NCBI GenBank assembly: GCA_913056175.1
Contig: CAJXLM010000003.1
Location: forward strand, 1 to 64,000
DNA from: an uncultured Opitutia bacterium
Lineage (GTDB): Bacteria > Verrucomicrobiota > Verrucomicrobiia > Opitutales > Puniceicoccaceae
DNA length: 64,000 bases
Reading direction: 5' to 3'
Shown here: positions 52,759 through 61,132 of the stretch, piece after piece
Position numbering within the stretch: position 1 is the first letter of the stretch
Layout: every line of letters begins with the position of its first letter
Translations under genes and position numbers: made by a program
Notes under the pieces: model-generated
Told to the model about the DNA's origin: nothing
Databases searched by the model: none
Seen by the model: only the letters and a program-made list of their open reading frames with translations

Positions 52759-53753
52759 GGTGTGGCGATCTCCTCTTCGTGGCTGGCTAGCATCTCCGCC
52801 GCCTGCCGGGCGAGGGACGGGGCGAGGAGGAAGCCGTGCCGGTACAGTCCGTTGAGAAAAAGGGTCCGGCCTTCCCGGCGGACCTTCGGGAGGTGATCGG
52901 GGAAGGCGGGGCGGGCGTCCGCCCCGACCTCGAGCAACTCCCCCTCGCCGAAGGAGGGATGCAGGGCGAAGGCGGCGCTGAGGAGCTCGAGAACCGACCG
53001 CACCGTCGCCCGGTTTCGTTCCCCCGATTCGATGGAGGTGGCTCCGAGCATGTAGACGCCCCCGCCCCGGGGGACGATGTAGAGCGGGATGCGCGGGTGG
53101 AGAAGCCGGACGGTCCGGCGCAGCCGGACTTCCGGGCATCGCAGGACGACCATCTCGCCTTTCACCCCGCGGAGGTCCTCCAGCCGGTCGCGCGCGGCGA
53201 GCCCCCGGCAGTCGAGGGTCCAGCCCGGGCCGGGTTCGCCGTGCCGCCGCTCGATCGTCACTCCCCGGGCCGCCAGCCCCTCCACGAGCTGCGCCAACGC
53301 CCCCCGCGGGTCGAGGTGGGCTTCCTCCGGAAAAAACAGGCCTCGGGAGAAACGGCCGGCGAGGTCGGGCTCCAGGCTGCCGATCTGTTCGGCCCCGACG
53401 GTCTCATGAGCCCGGGTGCGGCGGGCAAAGCGGTCCAGTTCGCGTTGGTCGCGGCCGAGGGCGACCACCAGGGAGCCCTCGCGGGTTACGCAGTCCACCT
53501 GCCGCTCCCACCAGTCCGCCGCCTCCTCACCGAGACGCACGACCGGTTCCTCCGCGGTCTCTCCCTCGCACCACGGGGCGAGCATGCCACCGGCCCACCA
53601 CGAGCAACCGTGCTCCCCGGGTGGACCCGCCGGATCGAGCAGGCGGACCCGCCAGCCGCGGTCGACCAGTTCGGTGGCCGCGCACAGGCCGGCCACGCCT
53701 GCTCCCAGGATGGTGAGCGGCTCGTCGCGGGCGGGACTCGGTCTTTCCTCCAT
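52755..53753 (-). CDS. thiO: Glycine oxidase ThiO
   Basis: FAD enzyme that oxidises glycine to the imine used for the thiazole ring, the aerobic alternative to ThiH. 332 residues of the DAO family: ILGAGVAGLCAATELVDRGW at the N-terminus, GCSWWAGGMLAPWCEGE, and VYMLGATSIES near the end. First gene of thiO-S-G-E-F behind a TPP riboswitch. No Shine-Dalgarno lies before the ATG; instead GGAGGAAAG follows it, opposite a CCTCCTC in the leader, which may form the riboswitch's translational off-state. Confidence 0.92.
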   Translation of the reverse strand: MEERPSPARDEPLTILGAGVAGLCAATELVDRGWRVRLLDPAGPPGEHGCSWWAGGMLAPWCEGETAEEPVVRLGEEAADWWERQVDCVTREGSLVVALGRDQRELDRFARRTRAHETVGAEQIGSLEPDLAGRFSRGLFFPEEAHLDPRGALAQLVEGLAARGVTIERRHGEPGPGWTLDCRGLAARDRLEDLRGVKGEMVVLRCPEVRLRRTVRLLHPRIPLYIVPRGGGVYMLGATSIESGERNRATVRSVLELLSAAFALHPSFGEGELLEVGADARPAFPDHLPKVRREGRTLFLNGLYRHGFLLAPSLARQAAEMLASHEEEIATP

Positions 53754-53794
53754 GGCTCTCGGCGGGTCGCCGGGGGGGGAGAGGAGGAGTGCGA

Positions 53795-53883
53795 CCCCTT
53801 CCCTCCGCCGGCATCACCCGGGTCAGGTTCGATGGGTTGGCGCGGGTGCGCCTCTCAGCCCCGCAAGGGGCACCCCAAGGATA
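53795..53883 (-). promoter_or_regulatory. TPP riboswitch (THI element) of the thiO-S-G-E-F operon
   Basis: On the minus strand the conserved THI-element blocks occur in order: GGGGTGCC, GGGCTGAGAGG, the stem around CGCACCCGCG, CGAACCTGACCCGGGT, GATGCCGGCGGAGGGAA. The outer stem is CCTT/AAGG. It lies 41 nt before the thiO ATG. No T-tract terminator follows, so control is more likely translational. Confidence 0.95.
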
Positions 53884-53994
53884 GGTCGCAGCAAACCCAC
53901 GGTCCGCCCCTGGGTCAAGCCCGGCGCCCCCGGTGCGGAAAGGGGCCGGGGATTCGGGCTTGCCCGCGGGGCCTTCCTCCTCCCATTCTCTGCA

Positions 53995-54088
53995 GTTCTG
54001 CCACGGGGAGTGCGGGCGACCGCACTGAGAAATCGCCTGACCGGGCGATGACCCGCGAACCTGATCTGGATCATGCCAGCGAAGGAAC
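53995..54088 (+). promoter_or_regulatory. TPP riboswitch (THI element) upstream of the sodium:solute symporter gene
   Basis: On the plus strand the element reads CACGGGGAGTGC, GCACTGAGA, GACCCGCGAACCTGATCTGG, ATCATGCCAGCGAAGGAAC in order, with the outer stem GTTC/GAAC. The start codon of the symporter gene follows about 107 nt later with no other gene between. It is oriented away from the thiO riboswitch, with about 110 nt between the two. Confidence 0.95.
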
Positions 54089-54195
54089 CGGCAGGGTGAA
54101 GGCGGCCGCGTGGCGCGCCTCTCCCCCCGGCCTCGCGGGGATTCCGGACTGGTTCGGGCAGTTGCGTCCGACCTGTATCCCTTCCCCGCAAGCCC

Positions 54196-55665
54196 ATGAT
54201 CTCCCTGCCTCTCCTCCTGATCCTCCTCCTCACCGCGGCGGTCTTCCTCGGCATCGGCCTGGTGGCGGCCCGCCAGCAGCTCGGCCTCGAGGACTACCTG
54301 ACCGGCGGTCGCCGGGGTGGACCCGGCCTCGCCTTCGCCACGGTCACGGCCACCACGGCCGGTGCCTGGATCCTCCTCAGTCCCCCGGAAGCGGCGACCT
54401 GGGCCGGGGTGGCCGGACTCGCCGGGTACGCGGTCGGGCAGGCCGCCCCGCTGGTGGCCTTCTCGGTGATCGGCCCGCGGATGCGCCGCCTCATGCCCCA
54501 CGGCCACAACCTCACCGAGTACGCCCGGGTCCGCTTCGGGGCCGGCATGCTCCGCTTCACCGTGGGCATGATCCTTTTCTACATGTTCGTGGCGCTGACC
54601 GCGGAGCTGACCGGGGTGGCCCTCGCCTTCCAGTTGGTCGCGGACCTGCCCCCGCTGCTCACCGCCGTCGTGGTGGCGGGAGCGGTCGTCGCCTACACGA
54701 GCTGGGGAGGGCTGCGGGCCTCCGTGTGGACCGATGCCTTCCAGTGCGTGGTCATCCTGCCCCTGCTGCTGGTCCTCTTCGCGGTGACCTGGCTGCGCCT
54801 GGGCGGAATGGAGGGAGCCCTCGCCCCGGTCGCCGACGCCCGCCCGGAACTGCTCCGTTTCGATCACGGACCGGGGGTCAAGTTCGGGATCACCCTGGTC
54901 CTCGCCATCCTCTCCGCGAACCTCTTCAACCAGGGATTCTGGCAGCGGGTGTACCTCTGCCGGGACGACCGGACGGTCCGCCGCGGCTTCCTCGGGGCGG
55001 CCGTGGTCATCGTGCCGGTCATCGCGCTCGCCGGGCTTTTCGGGATCTTCGCCCTCGGCACGGGCCTCGAGGCCGGGGAGTCCTCCGTGGCCCTCTTCCG
55101 GGTCGTCCTGGAGGTCCTTCCTCCCTGGGCGGTCGCCCTCGTCCTCGTGCTGGGGCTCGCCCTCGTCATGAGCAGCATGGATTCCCTGCTCACCGGGATG
55201 GCCAGCGTGATTACCACCCAGCAGCACGCCCGCCGCCCGGAGCTCGGCACGGGGCAACTCCTCCGCTTCTCCCGCTGGTGGACCGCGGCCCTTGCGGTTC
55301 CCGCCGTCCTCATCGCCTCCCAGGGGTACAGCGTGCTCTACCTCTTCCTGCTCGCCGACCTCGTCGCCGCCGGCATGGTGGTGCCCCTCTTCGCCGGCCT
55401 CTACAGCCGCCACCTCCGCGGGCGGGATGCCATCGCGGCGAGCGCCGCGGGCATGGCCGTGGGTGCTCTCTTCTTCCCCCTGCCGAACTTCGATCCGTGG
55501 TTGCCCTACGTTCCCTTTGCCGGGGACTTCCTGGCGAGCTTCGCCGCAGCCCTCCTCGTCTCGACCGCGCTCACGGTCGCCCGGGCCCGCCAGCGGGGAC
55601 GCAGCCGGGCCTACGATTTCGAACGGCTCGAGCGGGAAGTGGAGGTGCTGCCCGGGCGGGGTTGA
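54196..55665 (+). CDS. SSS-family sodium:solute symporter under TPP riboswitch control; candidate thiamine or precursor transporter
   Basis: A 489-residue membrane protein of the solute:sodium symporter family with about 13 hydrophobic segments. Family features include the N-terminal DYLTGGRR, GHNLTEYARVRFG, YTSWGGLRASVWTDAFQ (the SSS signature region) and VMSSMDSLLTGMASV. Its only upstream element is a TPP riboswitch, and thiamine synthesis genes lie opposite. Predicted SSS-type thiamine-linked transporters (ThiV) are known from comparative genomics, so uptake of thiamine, HMP or a thiazole compound is a reasonable inference. Confidence 0.88.
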   Translation: MISLPLLLILLLTAAVFLGIGLVAARQQLGLEDYLTGGRRGGPGLAFATVTATTAGAWILLSPPEAATWAGVAGLAGYAVGQAAPLVAFSVIGPRMRRLMPHGHNLTEYARVRFGAGMLRFTVGMILFYMFVALTAELTGVALAFQLVADLPPLLTAVVVAGAVVAYTSWGGLRASVWTDAFQCVVILPLLLVLFAVTWLRLGGMEGALAPVADARPELLRFDHGPGVKFGITLVLAILSANLFNQGFWQRVYLCRDDRTVRRGFLGAAVVIVPVIALAGLFGIFALGTGLEAGESSVALFRVVLEVLPPWAVALVLVLGLALVMSSMDSLLTGMASVITTQQHARRPELGTGQLLRFSRWWTAALAVPAVLIASQGYSVLYLFLLADLVAAGMVVPLFAGLYSRHLRGRDAIAASAAGMAVGALFFPLPNFDPWLPYVPFAGDFLASFAAALLVSTALTVARARQRGRSRAYDFERLEREVEVLPGRG

Positions 55666-55694
55666 GCCCGCGCCCGGGCAGCCAGCGGGGAACC

Positions 55695-55955
55695 TCAGCC
55701 CTCCGGGCGAAGGCGCGCGAGGATCGTCCCCTTCCGGAAGGTGCCGCCTTCCTCCACGAGGACCTCCTCGAGGTGGCCGCCCACTGGAGACTCGACGTCG
55801 AGGGTCGCCTTGAGGACCTGGATCTCGCAGAGGGCCGTTCCCTTCCGGACCGGGGAACCGGGGCGGACAAACCAGTTGGCCAGGTAGGCCTCGTCGTCCT
55901 CCCCGGCTCCCTCCGGCCAGAAATCGGCCGAGTTCAGCTCGACCGGCTCACTCAC
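55695..55955 (-). CDS. Free-standing lipoyl (biotinyl/lipoyl attachment) domain protein
   Basis: An 86-residue protein that is a single lipoyl domain. The attachment turn reads EIQVLKATLDVESPVGG, where Lys is the likely lipoylated residue; the usual DKA is LKA. It normally forms the N-terminus of an E2 acyltransferase, but here a stop follows the domain and no E2 core or peripheral-subunit-binding domain is present. GTG start overlaps the E1 beta stop (GTGA), so it is part of that operon. Either a swinging-arm protein for an E2 elsewhere or a truncated E2. Confidence 0.82.
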   Translation of the reverse strand: MSEPVELNSADFWPEGAGEDDEAYLANWFVRPGSPVRKGTALCEIQVLKATLDVESPVGGHLEEVLVEEGGTFRKGTILARLRPEG

Positions 55956-56989
55956 GAGAGAAGGGAGCGCAAGGCGGTGGAGATGTCCGCGGTGCCGGGA
56001 ATCACCTCGTTCTCGAGGGGCCGCGCGTAGGGGATGGGCACGTCCGGGAGGGCGAGGCGGCGGACCGCCCGGAGCGAATCGAGGGCCCCCTCCGCGGTGC
56101 GGGCGATCACCTCCCCGGTCACGCCGAAGGAGCGGTAGTCCTCGTCCACGACGAGCAACCGTCCGGTCTTGCGGACCGACTCCACGACGGTCGCCGAATC
56201 GAGGGGGACGAGCGAGCGCAGGTCGATGACCTCGACCTCCCCGGCTCCCGCCGAACGGAGTTCCTCCGCGGCATCGAGGGCGCGCTGCACGTGGATCCCG
56301 AGGGTCACCACGGTGGCATCGCCCCCCTCCCGGACGACCGCCGCCTTGCCGAAGGGAATCGTGTAGTCCTCCTCCGGCACCGCCGTCTTCGGCCCGGGCG
56401 GCGACGGCATCCAGCCGAGGCCCATGAGGCGCTTGTGGAAGAGGTAGACGACCGGGTCGTTCGAGCGGATCGCGCTGTGCATGAGCCCCTTGGCGTCGTA
56501 GGCGTTGCTCGGAACCACGACCTTCATCCCCGGCAGGTGGGCAAAGGTGCCGTAGAGGGTCTGCGAGTGCTGGCCCGCATCATTGTAGCCTCCCCCCACC
56601 CCGGCGGTGAGCACCATGGGAACGGAGACCGCTCCCCCGCTCATGTAGGTGTTCTTGGCCATGTTGTTGTAGATCTGGTCCATGGCCACGCCGAAGAAGT
56701 CGACGAACATCAACTCGGCGATCGGGCGCATGCCCGCCTGGGCCGCCCCCACCGCCGCGCCAATGTAGGCGGTCTCACTGATCGGCACGTTCATGACCCG
56801 GTCGGGGCCGAACTGGTCGAGCAGGCCCGTCGCGCTGGAGAAGATCCCGCCGTACTCGGCGACATCCTCGCCCATGAGGAAAACCTCCGGGTTCTCCCGC
56901 ATCTCGTGGGCCACCGCCTCGACGATGGCCCGGCTCATGGTGAGCTGGCGGCCCGTCGCCGCCGTGCTTGCCTCGGTTGTCGTACTCAT
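55952..56989 (-). CDS. 2-oxoacid/acetoin dehydrogenase E1 component, beta subunit
   Basis: A 345-residue transketolase-type beta subunit of a thiamine-diphosphate E1. VFLMGEDVAEYGGIF, MNVPISETAYIGAAVGAA, ELMFVDFFGVAMDQIYNNMAK and VPMVLTAGVGGGYNDAGQHSQ are family hallmarks; the conserved His of the last motif is in the active site. The sequence style is closest to acetoin dehydrogenase AcoB or branched-chain E1 beta. ATGA overlap with the alpha gene. Confidence 0.9.
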   Translation of the reverse strand: MSTTTEASTAATGRQLTMSRAIVEAVAHEMRENPEVFLMGEDVAEYGGIFSSATGLLDQFGPDRVMNVPISETAYIGAAVGAAQAGMRPIAELMFVDFFGVAMDQIYNNMAKNTYMSGGAVSVPMVLTAGVGGGYNDAGQHSQTLYGTFAHLPGMKVVVPSNAYDAKGLMHSAIRSNDPVVYLFHKRLMGLGWMPSPPGPKTAVPEEDYTIPFGKAAVVREGGDATVVTLGIHVQRALDAAEELRSAGAGEVEVIDLRSLVPLDSATVVESVRKTGRLLVVDEDYRSFGVTGEVIARTAEGALDSLRAVRRLALPDVPIPYARPLENEVIPGTADISTALRSLLS

Positions 56990-58005
56990 GACTGCACTCC
57001 TCCTGCCGTGTAGGGTTCCACCGGGTCGGTAAAGACATGTTCATAGGCCTCCTCGGGGGAGGGCTCGGGTTGCTCCTTCGCCCAGGCGATGGCTTCCTCG
57101 ACGCGCTCGGAAGAGCGGTCCCGCATCGCCTGAACGTCCTCCGCGGACACGCCGTGCCGACGCAGGGTCGCCGCCAGCCGTTCGATGGAGTCGCGCTGCT
57201 GGGCGAGCTCGGTGTCCCGGTCCGGCCGATAGGTCTCCGGATCGCCCATGAAGTGGCCCATCCGGCGGTGCACCTGGATTTCCAGGAGGGTGGGACCGTT
57301 GCCGTCTCGGGCCCGCCGCACGGCCTCCCCGGCCGCTTCGTAGACGTCGCAGGCGTCGTCCGAGTCCACCCGCACGCCCGGCAGGGCGAAGCCGCGGGCC
57401 CGCTGGGAACCGTCCTTCACGTCCGTGACCTGTTCCTTCGGCATGCTGATCGCCCAGTCGTTGTCCTCGATGACGAAGAGGACCGGAAGCCGCTGGACCG
57501 CCGCGAAGTTGAGGGACTCGAGGAATCCGCCCTGGTCGATCGCTCCCTCCCCAAGGAAGGCGACCGCCACAGCATCGGTTCCCCGCTTCTTGGCGGCGAG
57601 GGCGGCACCCACCGCGGGAGGACAACCCTGGGCAATGATCCCGGAGCAGGCAAAGTTCACCTCGGGATCGAAGAGGTGCATGTGGCCGCCCTTGCCCCGG
57701 CAGAGACCGGTCGACCGGCCGAAGATCTCCGCGGTCATGCGCTTGAGGTCGACGCCCTTGGCGATGGCGATGTGGTGCGGACGGTGCGGCCCGGTCACCG
57801 TGTCGTCGGGACGCAGGTGGATGCAGACGCCGGCACCGGAAGCCTCGTGGCCGGCCGCCAGGTGGAGCTCTCCGGGGATCGGGCCGGCGGAGATGTCGAA
57901 GGCTGGCTGCTTGCCCTCGAGATACTCCTGCACGAGCCGCTCCTCGTAGAGCCGCGCGGTCACCATGTTCTCGAACATGGTTCGTAGCTCGGGAATACTG
58001 ATCAT
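56986..58005 (-). CDS. 2-oxoacid/acetoin dehydrogenase E1 component, alpha subunit
   Basis: A 339-residue TPP-binding E1 alpha subunit. The TPP motif is AFLGEGAIDQGGFLESLN followed by FVIEDNDWAISM; GPHRPHHIAIAKG and RGKGGHMHLFD are further active-site loops. ATG at 58005 chosen, giving MISIPELRTMFENMVTARL, the usual start; upstream sequence in frame is alanine- and proline-rich. Oxidative decarboxylation with the beta subunit and lipoyl protein is expected; substrate (acetoin, pyruvate or a branched-chain keto acid) is unresolved. It needs thiamine, made or imported by its neighbours. Confidence 0.9.
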   Translation of the reverse strand: MISIPELRTMFENMVTARLYEERLVQEYLEGKQPAFDISAGPIPGELHLAAGHEASGAGVCIHLRPDDTVTGPHRPHHIAIAKGVDLKRMTAEIFGRSTGLCRGKGGHMHLFDPEVNFACSGIIAQGCPPAVGAALAAKKRGTDAVAVAFLGEGAIDQGGFLESLNFAAVQRLPVLFVIEDNDWAISMPKEQVTDVKDGSQRARGFALPGVRVDSDDACDVYEAAGEAVRRARDGNGPTLLEIQVHRRMGHFMGDPETYRPDRDTELAQQRDSIERLAATLRRHGVSAEDVQAMRDRSSERVEEAIAWAKEQPEPSPEEAYEHVFTDPVEPYTAGGVQS

Positions 58006-58314
58006 GATGGGAGGGGCGGGCCGCCGGCGCGCCGCTGCCGCGGAGGAAGCGGTCGGCGACGGGGGATCCCGCCGGGTTGGTTGGGGGTTGACTGGGGTGG
58101 TCGGGGTCGGGGCTCCCTCGTGCGAGGGCACCACGCCCCGGAAACAATTGCACTAAAAGGCATACAAAACTCCGCCCGCCCGTCAACCGATTCCCCGTGG
58201 CCGGGGGGACCGTTTCCCCCGCCCAGCCCGCGCCAGCCCTGTCCCAAGCCTTGCCTTGACCCCCTCCTCGCAACCGCCACTCTCGGCGCTTTCCGGCCCA
58301 CCTCCCTCTCCGCC
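58006..58314. promoter_or_regulatory. Divergent spacer between the E1 alpha gene and the 2-hydroxyacid dehydrogenase gene
   Basis: 309 bp without a gene. On the minus strand a TTGACG box is followed 16 nt later by TATGCC, a weak promoter for the E1 operon, in the only A+T-rich part of the spacer (about 58143-58170). A palindrome CCCTCG-TG-CGAGGG at 58115-58128 would form a small hairpin in the E1 leader. Nothing clear was seen towards the plus-strand gene. Confidence 0.3.
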
Positions 58315-59298
58315 ATGAAGCCTCCCCTTGTCATTCTCGACGGCCACACCACCACTCCGCTCGAAGTCGGCCAACACGATTCGGCCCAGCCGGACTGGGC
58401 GGCCCTCGAGGATCTGACCGCGCTGCGCGTCTACCCGCGGACGCAACCCGGGGAAATCGTGGAACGGGCCCGCGACTACGAACTCGTCCTCACCAACAAG
58501 GTAGTGCTCGACCGAAAGACCCTCCGGCAGCTCCCCGACCTGCGCTACATTGGGATTATGAGCACGGGGACCAATGTGGTGGACCTGGAGACCGCGGCCG
58601 AGCAGGGCATCACCGTGACCTATGTTCCCGCCTACTCAACCCCCTCGGTCGCCCAGCACACGATCGCCCTGCTCCTGGAGATTGCCACCCACCTGAGAGC
58701 CCACGCCGACCTGGTCCGGACCGGGGCGTGGTCCTCGCAACCGGACTTTACCGTCAGTGCGGGGCCGGTCCTCGAGCTGGAGCGCAAGCGCTTCGGCATG
58801 CTCGGCTGTGGGGCCATCGGCCAGGCCACCGCCCGCATCGCCGAAGCCCTCGGCATGGAAATCCTCGTGCACTCGCGCACCGTGCGCGAGGTGGACTTCC
58901 GCGCCCGCTGGGTCGGCGAGGAGGAATTGCTCGAGCAAAGCGACGTCCTCTCCCTCCACTGCCCCCTCACCGAGGAGACCCGCGAGTGGGTGAATCGGGA
59001 CCGCCTCGCCCGCCTGCGGGAGGGAGCCATCCTCCTCAACACGAGCCGCGGGCCGCTCGTGGACGACGAAGCCGTCGCCGAGGCCCTCGCCGGCGGCCGT
59101 CTCCGTGCCTATGGGGCGGATGTCCTCACCACCGAGCCTCCCCCGGCCGACCACCCACTCCTCCACGCCCCGAACGCCCTCATCACCCCGCACGTCGGCT
59201 GGGCCTCCCGCGAGGCGCGGGCCCGCCTGATTTCCCAGCTCGCCTCGAACGTGCGTGCCTACCTCGACGGGGACCCCATCCACACCGTCGCGCCCTGA
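58315..59298 (+). CDS. D-2-hydroxyacid dehydrogenase (glycerate dehydrogenase-like)
   Basis: A 327-residue NAD(P)-dependent dehydrogenase reducing a 2-keto acid such as hydroxypyruvate or glyoxylate. The nucleotide site is FGMLGCGAIGQATARIAEALGM; catalytic Arg lies in MSTGTNVVD..., Glu in the TTEPPPADHP region and His in TPHVGWAS. NTSRGPLVDDEAV is the family signature. ATG at 58315 begins MKPPLVILDG. Followed after 16 nt by a rhodanese gene. Substrate not determinable; HprA-like is the best match in style. Confidence 0.88.
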   Translation: MKPPLVILDGHTTTPLEVGQHDSAQPDWAALEDLTALRVYPRTQPGEIVERARDYELVLTNKVVLDRKTLRQLPDLRYIGIMSTGTNVVDLETAAEQGITVTYVPAYSTPSVAQHTIALLLEIATHLRAHADLVRTGAWSSQPDFTVSAGPVLELERKRFGMLGCGAIGQATARIAEALGMEILVHSRTVREVDFRARWVGEEELLEQSDVLSLHCPLTEETREWVNRDRLARLREGAILLNTSRGPLVDDEAVAEALAGGRLRAYGADVLTTEPPPADHPLLHAPNALITPHVGWASREARARLISQLASNVRAYLDGDPIHTVAP

Positions 59299-59314
59299 GC
59301 CCCCCTTCCCCCCC

Positions 59315-59653
59315 ATGAGCACCCACGCGCCCCTTCCCCTGGAAATCGACCCGGCCACCGCCCGGACCCTCCGCACGGAAAACGCGGACACCCTCTTCCT
59401 CGACGTGCGCGAGCCCTTCGAGCGGGAGATTGTCGACCTCGAGCCCGACCGTGCCGTCCCCTACGGCGAGATTCCCGGAGCCTGGAACAGCCTGCCCCGC
59501 GACAAGCCGGTGGTGGTCTACTGCCACCACGGCAGCCGCAGCCTCCGCGTCGCCGAGTTCCTCCGCGCCCACGGGGTGGCCGGTGCCACCTCCCTCGCCG
59601 GCGGCGTGGAACGCTGGGCCGTCGAACTGGACCCCACCCTTCCCCGCTACTGA
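59315..59653 (+). CDS. Single-domain rhodanese-like sulfurtransferase
   Basis: A 112-residue rhodanese domain: TLFLDVREPFEREIVDLE, a middle segment with IPGAWNSLPRDKPVVVYC, and the active-site loop CHHGSRSLRVAEFL whose first Cys is the predicted persulfide carrier, then SLAGGVERWA. Small soluble proteins of this kind move sulfane sulfur. ATG at 59315, 16 nt after the dehydrogenase gene; thrH follows after 26 nt. Confidence 0.9.
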   Translation: MSTHAPLPLEIDPATARTLRTENADTLFLDVREPFEREIVDLEPDRAVPYGEIPGAWNSLPRDKPVVVYCHHGSRSLRVAEFLRAHGVAGATSLAGGVERWAVELDPTLPRY

Positions 59654-59679
59654 ACCCCGGCCGCCTCCCCTCCCCGCTC

Positions 59680-60297
59680 ATGCACTTGGTGACCCTCGAC
59701 CTCGAAGGCGTTCTCATCCCGGAGATCTGGATTGCTCTCGCCGAGCTCACCGGGGTCGAGGAACTCAAGCGGACGACCCGGGACGAGCCGGACTACGACG
59801 CACTCATGCGCTACCGGCTGGAGATCCTCGAGCGGGAGCAAATCCGGCTTTCCGCGGTCCAGGAGGCGGTCGCCTCGCTGAGCCCGCTCCCCGGGGCGGC
59901 CGCGTTTCTCCGCTGGCTGCGCTCCCGGACCCGGGTGATCCTCCTCTCGGACACCTTCCACCAGTTCGCCCACCCGCTCATGGCCCAGTTGGACCACCCG
60001 ACCCTCTTCTGCCACGAACTGGTCATCGACCCGGACGGGCGGATCCGGGACTACCGCCTCCGGCAGCCCGACCAGAAACGGCGGGCCGTGCTCCGCTTCC
60101 AGGATCTCGGCTTCCGGGTGGCCGCCGCCGGGGACTCCTACAACGACGTCAGCATGCTGGAAACGGCGGAGCGGGCTGTCCTCTTCCGCCCGCCGGAACG
60201 CCTCGCCGCCGAGCGGCCGGACTGGCCCGTCGCCCGGGACCACGCCGAGCTCCGGGCCGCCCTTGAGGACTTCCTCGGCCCGGCCGACTCAACCTGA
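59680..60297 (+). CDS. thrH: ThrH-type phosphoserine phosphatase / homoserine phosphotransferase
   Basis: A 205-residue HAD phosphatase. The motif I variant LDLEGVLIPEIW (Asp7, Glu9) with Glu in place of the second Asp is the hallmark of ThrH. Motif II is LLSDTF and motif IV AAAGDSYNDVSML. In Pseudomonas ThrH dephosphorylates phosphoserine and can pass the phosphate to homoserine. It may serve serine synthesis, in line with the adjacent glycerate-type dehydrogenase. Confidence 0.9.
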   Translation: MHLVTLDLEGVLIPEIWIALAELTGVEELKRTTRDEPDYDALMRYRLEILEREQIRLSAVQEAVASLSPLPGAAAFLRWLRSRTRVILLSDTFHQFAHPLMAQLDHPTLFCHELVIDPDGRIRDYRLRQPDQKRRAVLRFQDLGFRVAAAGDSYNDVSMLETAERAVLFRPPERLAAERPDWPVARDHAELRAALEDFLGPADST

Positions 60298-60307
60298 CGG
60301 TCGACCC

Positions 60308-61132
60308 ATGAGCGACCCACCCCCCGAGCTCCTCGCCGTCGACATCGGCAACACCCACACGGATTGGGCGCTCTTCCGGGGCGCCACGCTCCTTGAGCGC
60401 GGGCGCGGGCCCACCCGCCCGGAAGGCGATGAGCCCTCCGGGTGGGAGGTTGGGCTCTCCCGGGCCCCCCGGGGCCTCCCGGTCGTCGCCTGCACGGTGG
60501 TCCCGGAAATCGAGGACCTCCTCTCCCGTGCGGCCACCGCTCACGGGCGCACCTGCCACTTCCTCGACCACCACTCCCCCCTGCCCTTTCCCCTCCGCTA
60601 CCGCCTCCCCGGCGAACTCGGCCCCGACCGCCTTGCCAACGCCATCGGGGCGGGTCTCCACGCCGATCCGCCCTACGTCGTCGTCGACCTCGGCACCGCC
60701 CTCACGGTCGACGGAGTGACCCGGACCGGCGGCTACGAGGGCGGGGCCATCGCCCCGGGGCCGGCCATCATCGCCGACTACCTCCACGAGCGCACCGCCC
60801 GGCTGCCCCTGCTCGACCTCGCCAGGGCCAGGCAGGCCACCGGGATCGGGAGGACCACCGCCGAGGCCATGGAAATCGGCTGCTCCGTGGGCATGGCCGG
60901 TATGGCCGAGGCCCTCACCGCGGAGGTGCGGCGCGCCCTCGCCCGCATCGACGGGGAGGAGCCGGTCGTCCTCCTCACCGGTGGCGGCCACGCCTGGGTC
61001 CGCGGGACTTCCGTGGGAGAGTGGCCCTTTTATCCCGACCTCACCCTCGAGGGACTGCGCTCCTGGGCGACCCGGTTCCCACTGCACCCGGAGGCACCCC
61101 ACACGGACGATGGAAGGATCCCCACCCGCTGA
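60308..61132 (+). CDS. coaX: Type III pantothenate kinase
   Basis: First step of coenzyme A synthesis. A 274-residue ASKHA-fold enzyme: LAVDIGNTHTDWALF (phosphate 1 loop), GPDRLANAIGAG, VVVDLGTALTVDGV (phosphate 2 loop) and GGAIAPGP. Met is the first residue at 60308, 10 nt after thrH. The C-terminal part has an adenosine-type VLLTGGGHAW. Its end overlaps the next gene by 23 nt. Confidence 0.94.
   Translation: MSDPPPELLAVDIGNTHTDWALFRGATLLERGRGPTRPEGDEPSGWEVGLSRAPRGLPVVACTVVPEIEDLLSRAATAHGRTCHFLDHHSPLPFPLRYRLPGELGPDRLANAIGAGLHADPPYVVVDLGTALTVDGVTRTGGYEGGAIAPGPAIIADYLHERTARLPLLDLARARQATGIGRTTAEAMEIGCSVGMAGMAEALTAEVRRALARIDGEEPVVLLTGGGHAWVRGTSVGEWPFYPDLTLEGLRSWATRFPLHPEAPHTDDGRIPTR

Noticed and set aside
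52836-56030. 1064-codon plus-strand frame across thiO, the riboswitches and the symporter
   Set aside because: It crosses both riboswitches and reads proline-, arginine- and glycine-rich nonsense out of frame with the symporter gene.
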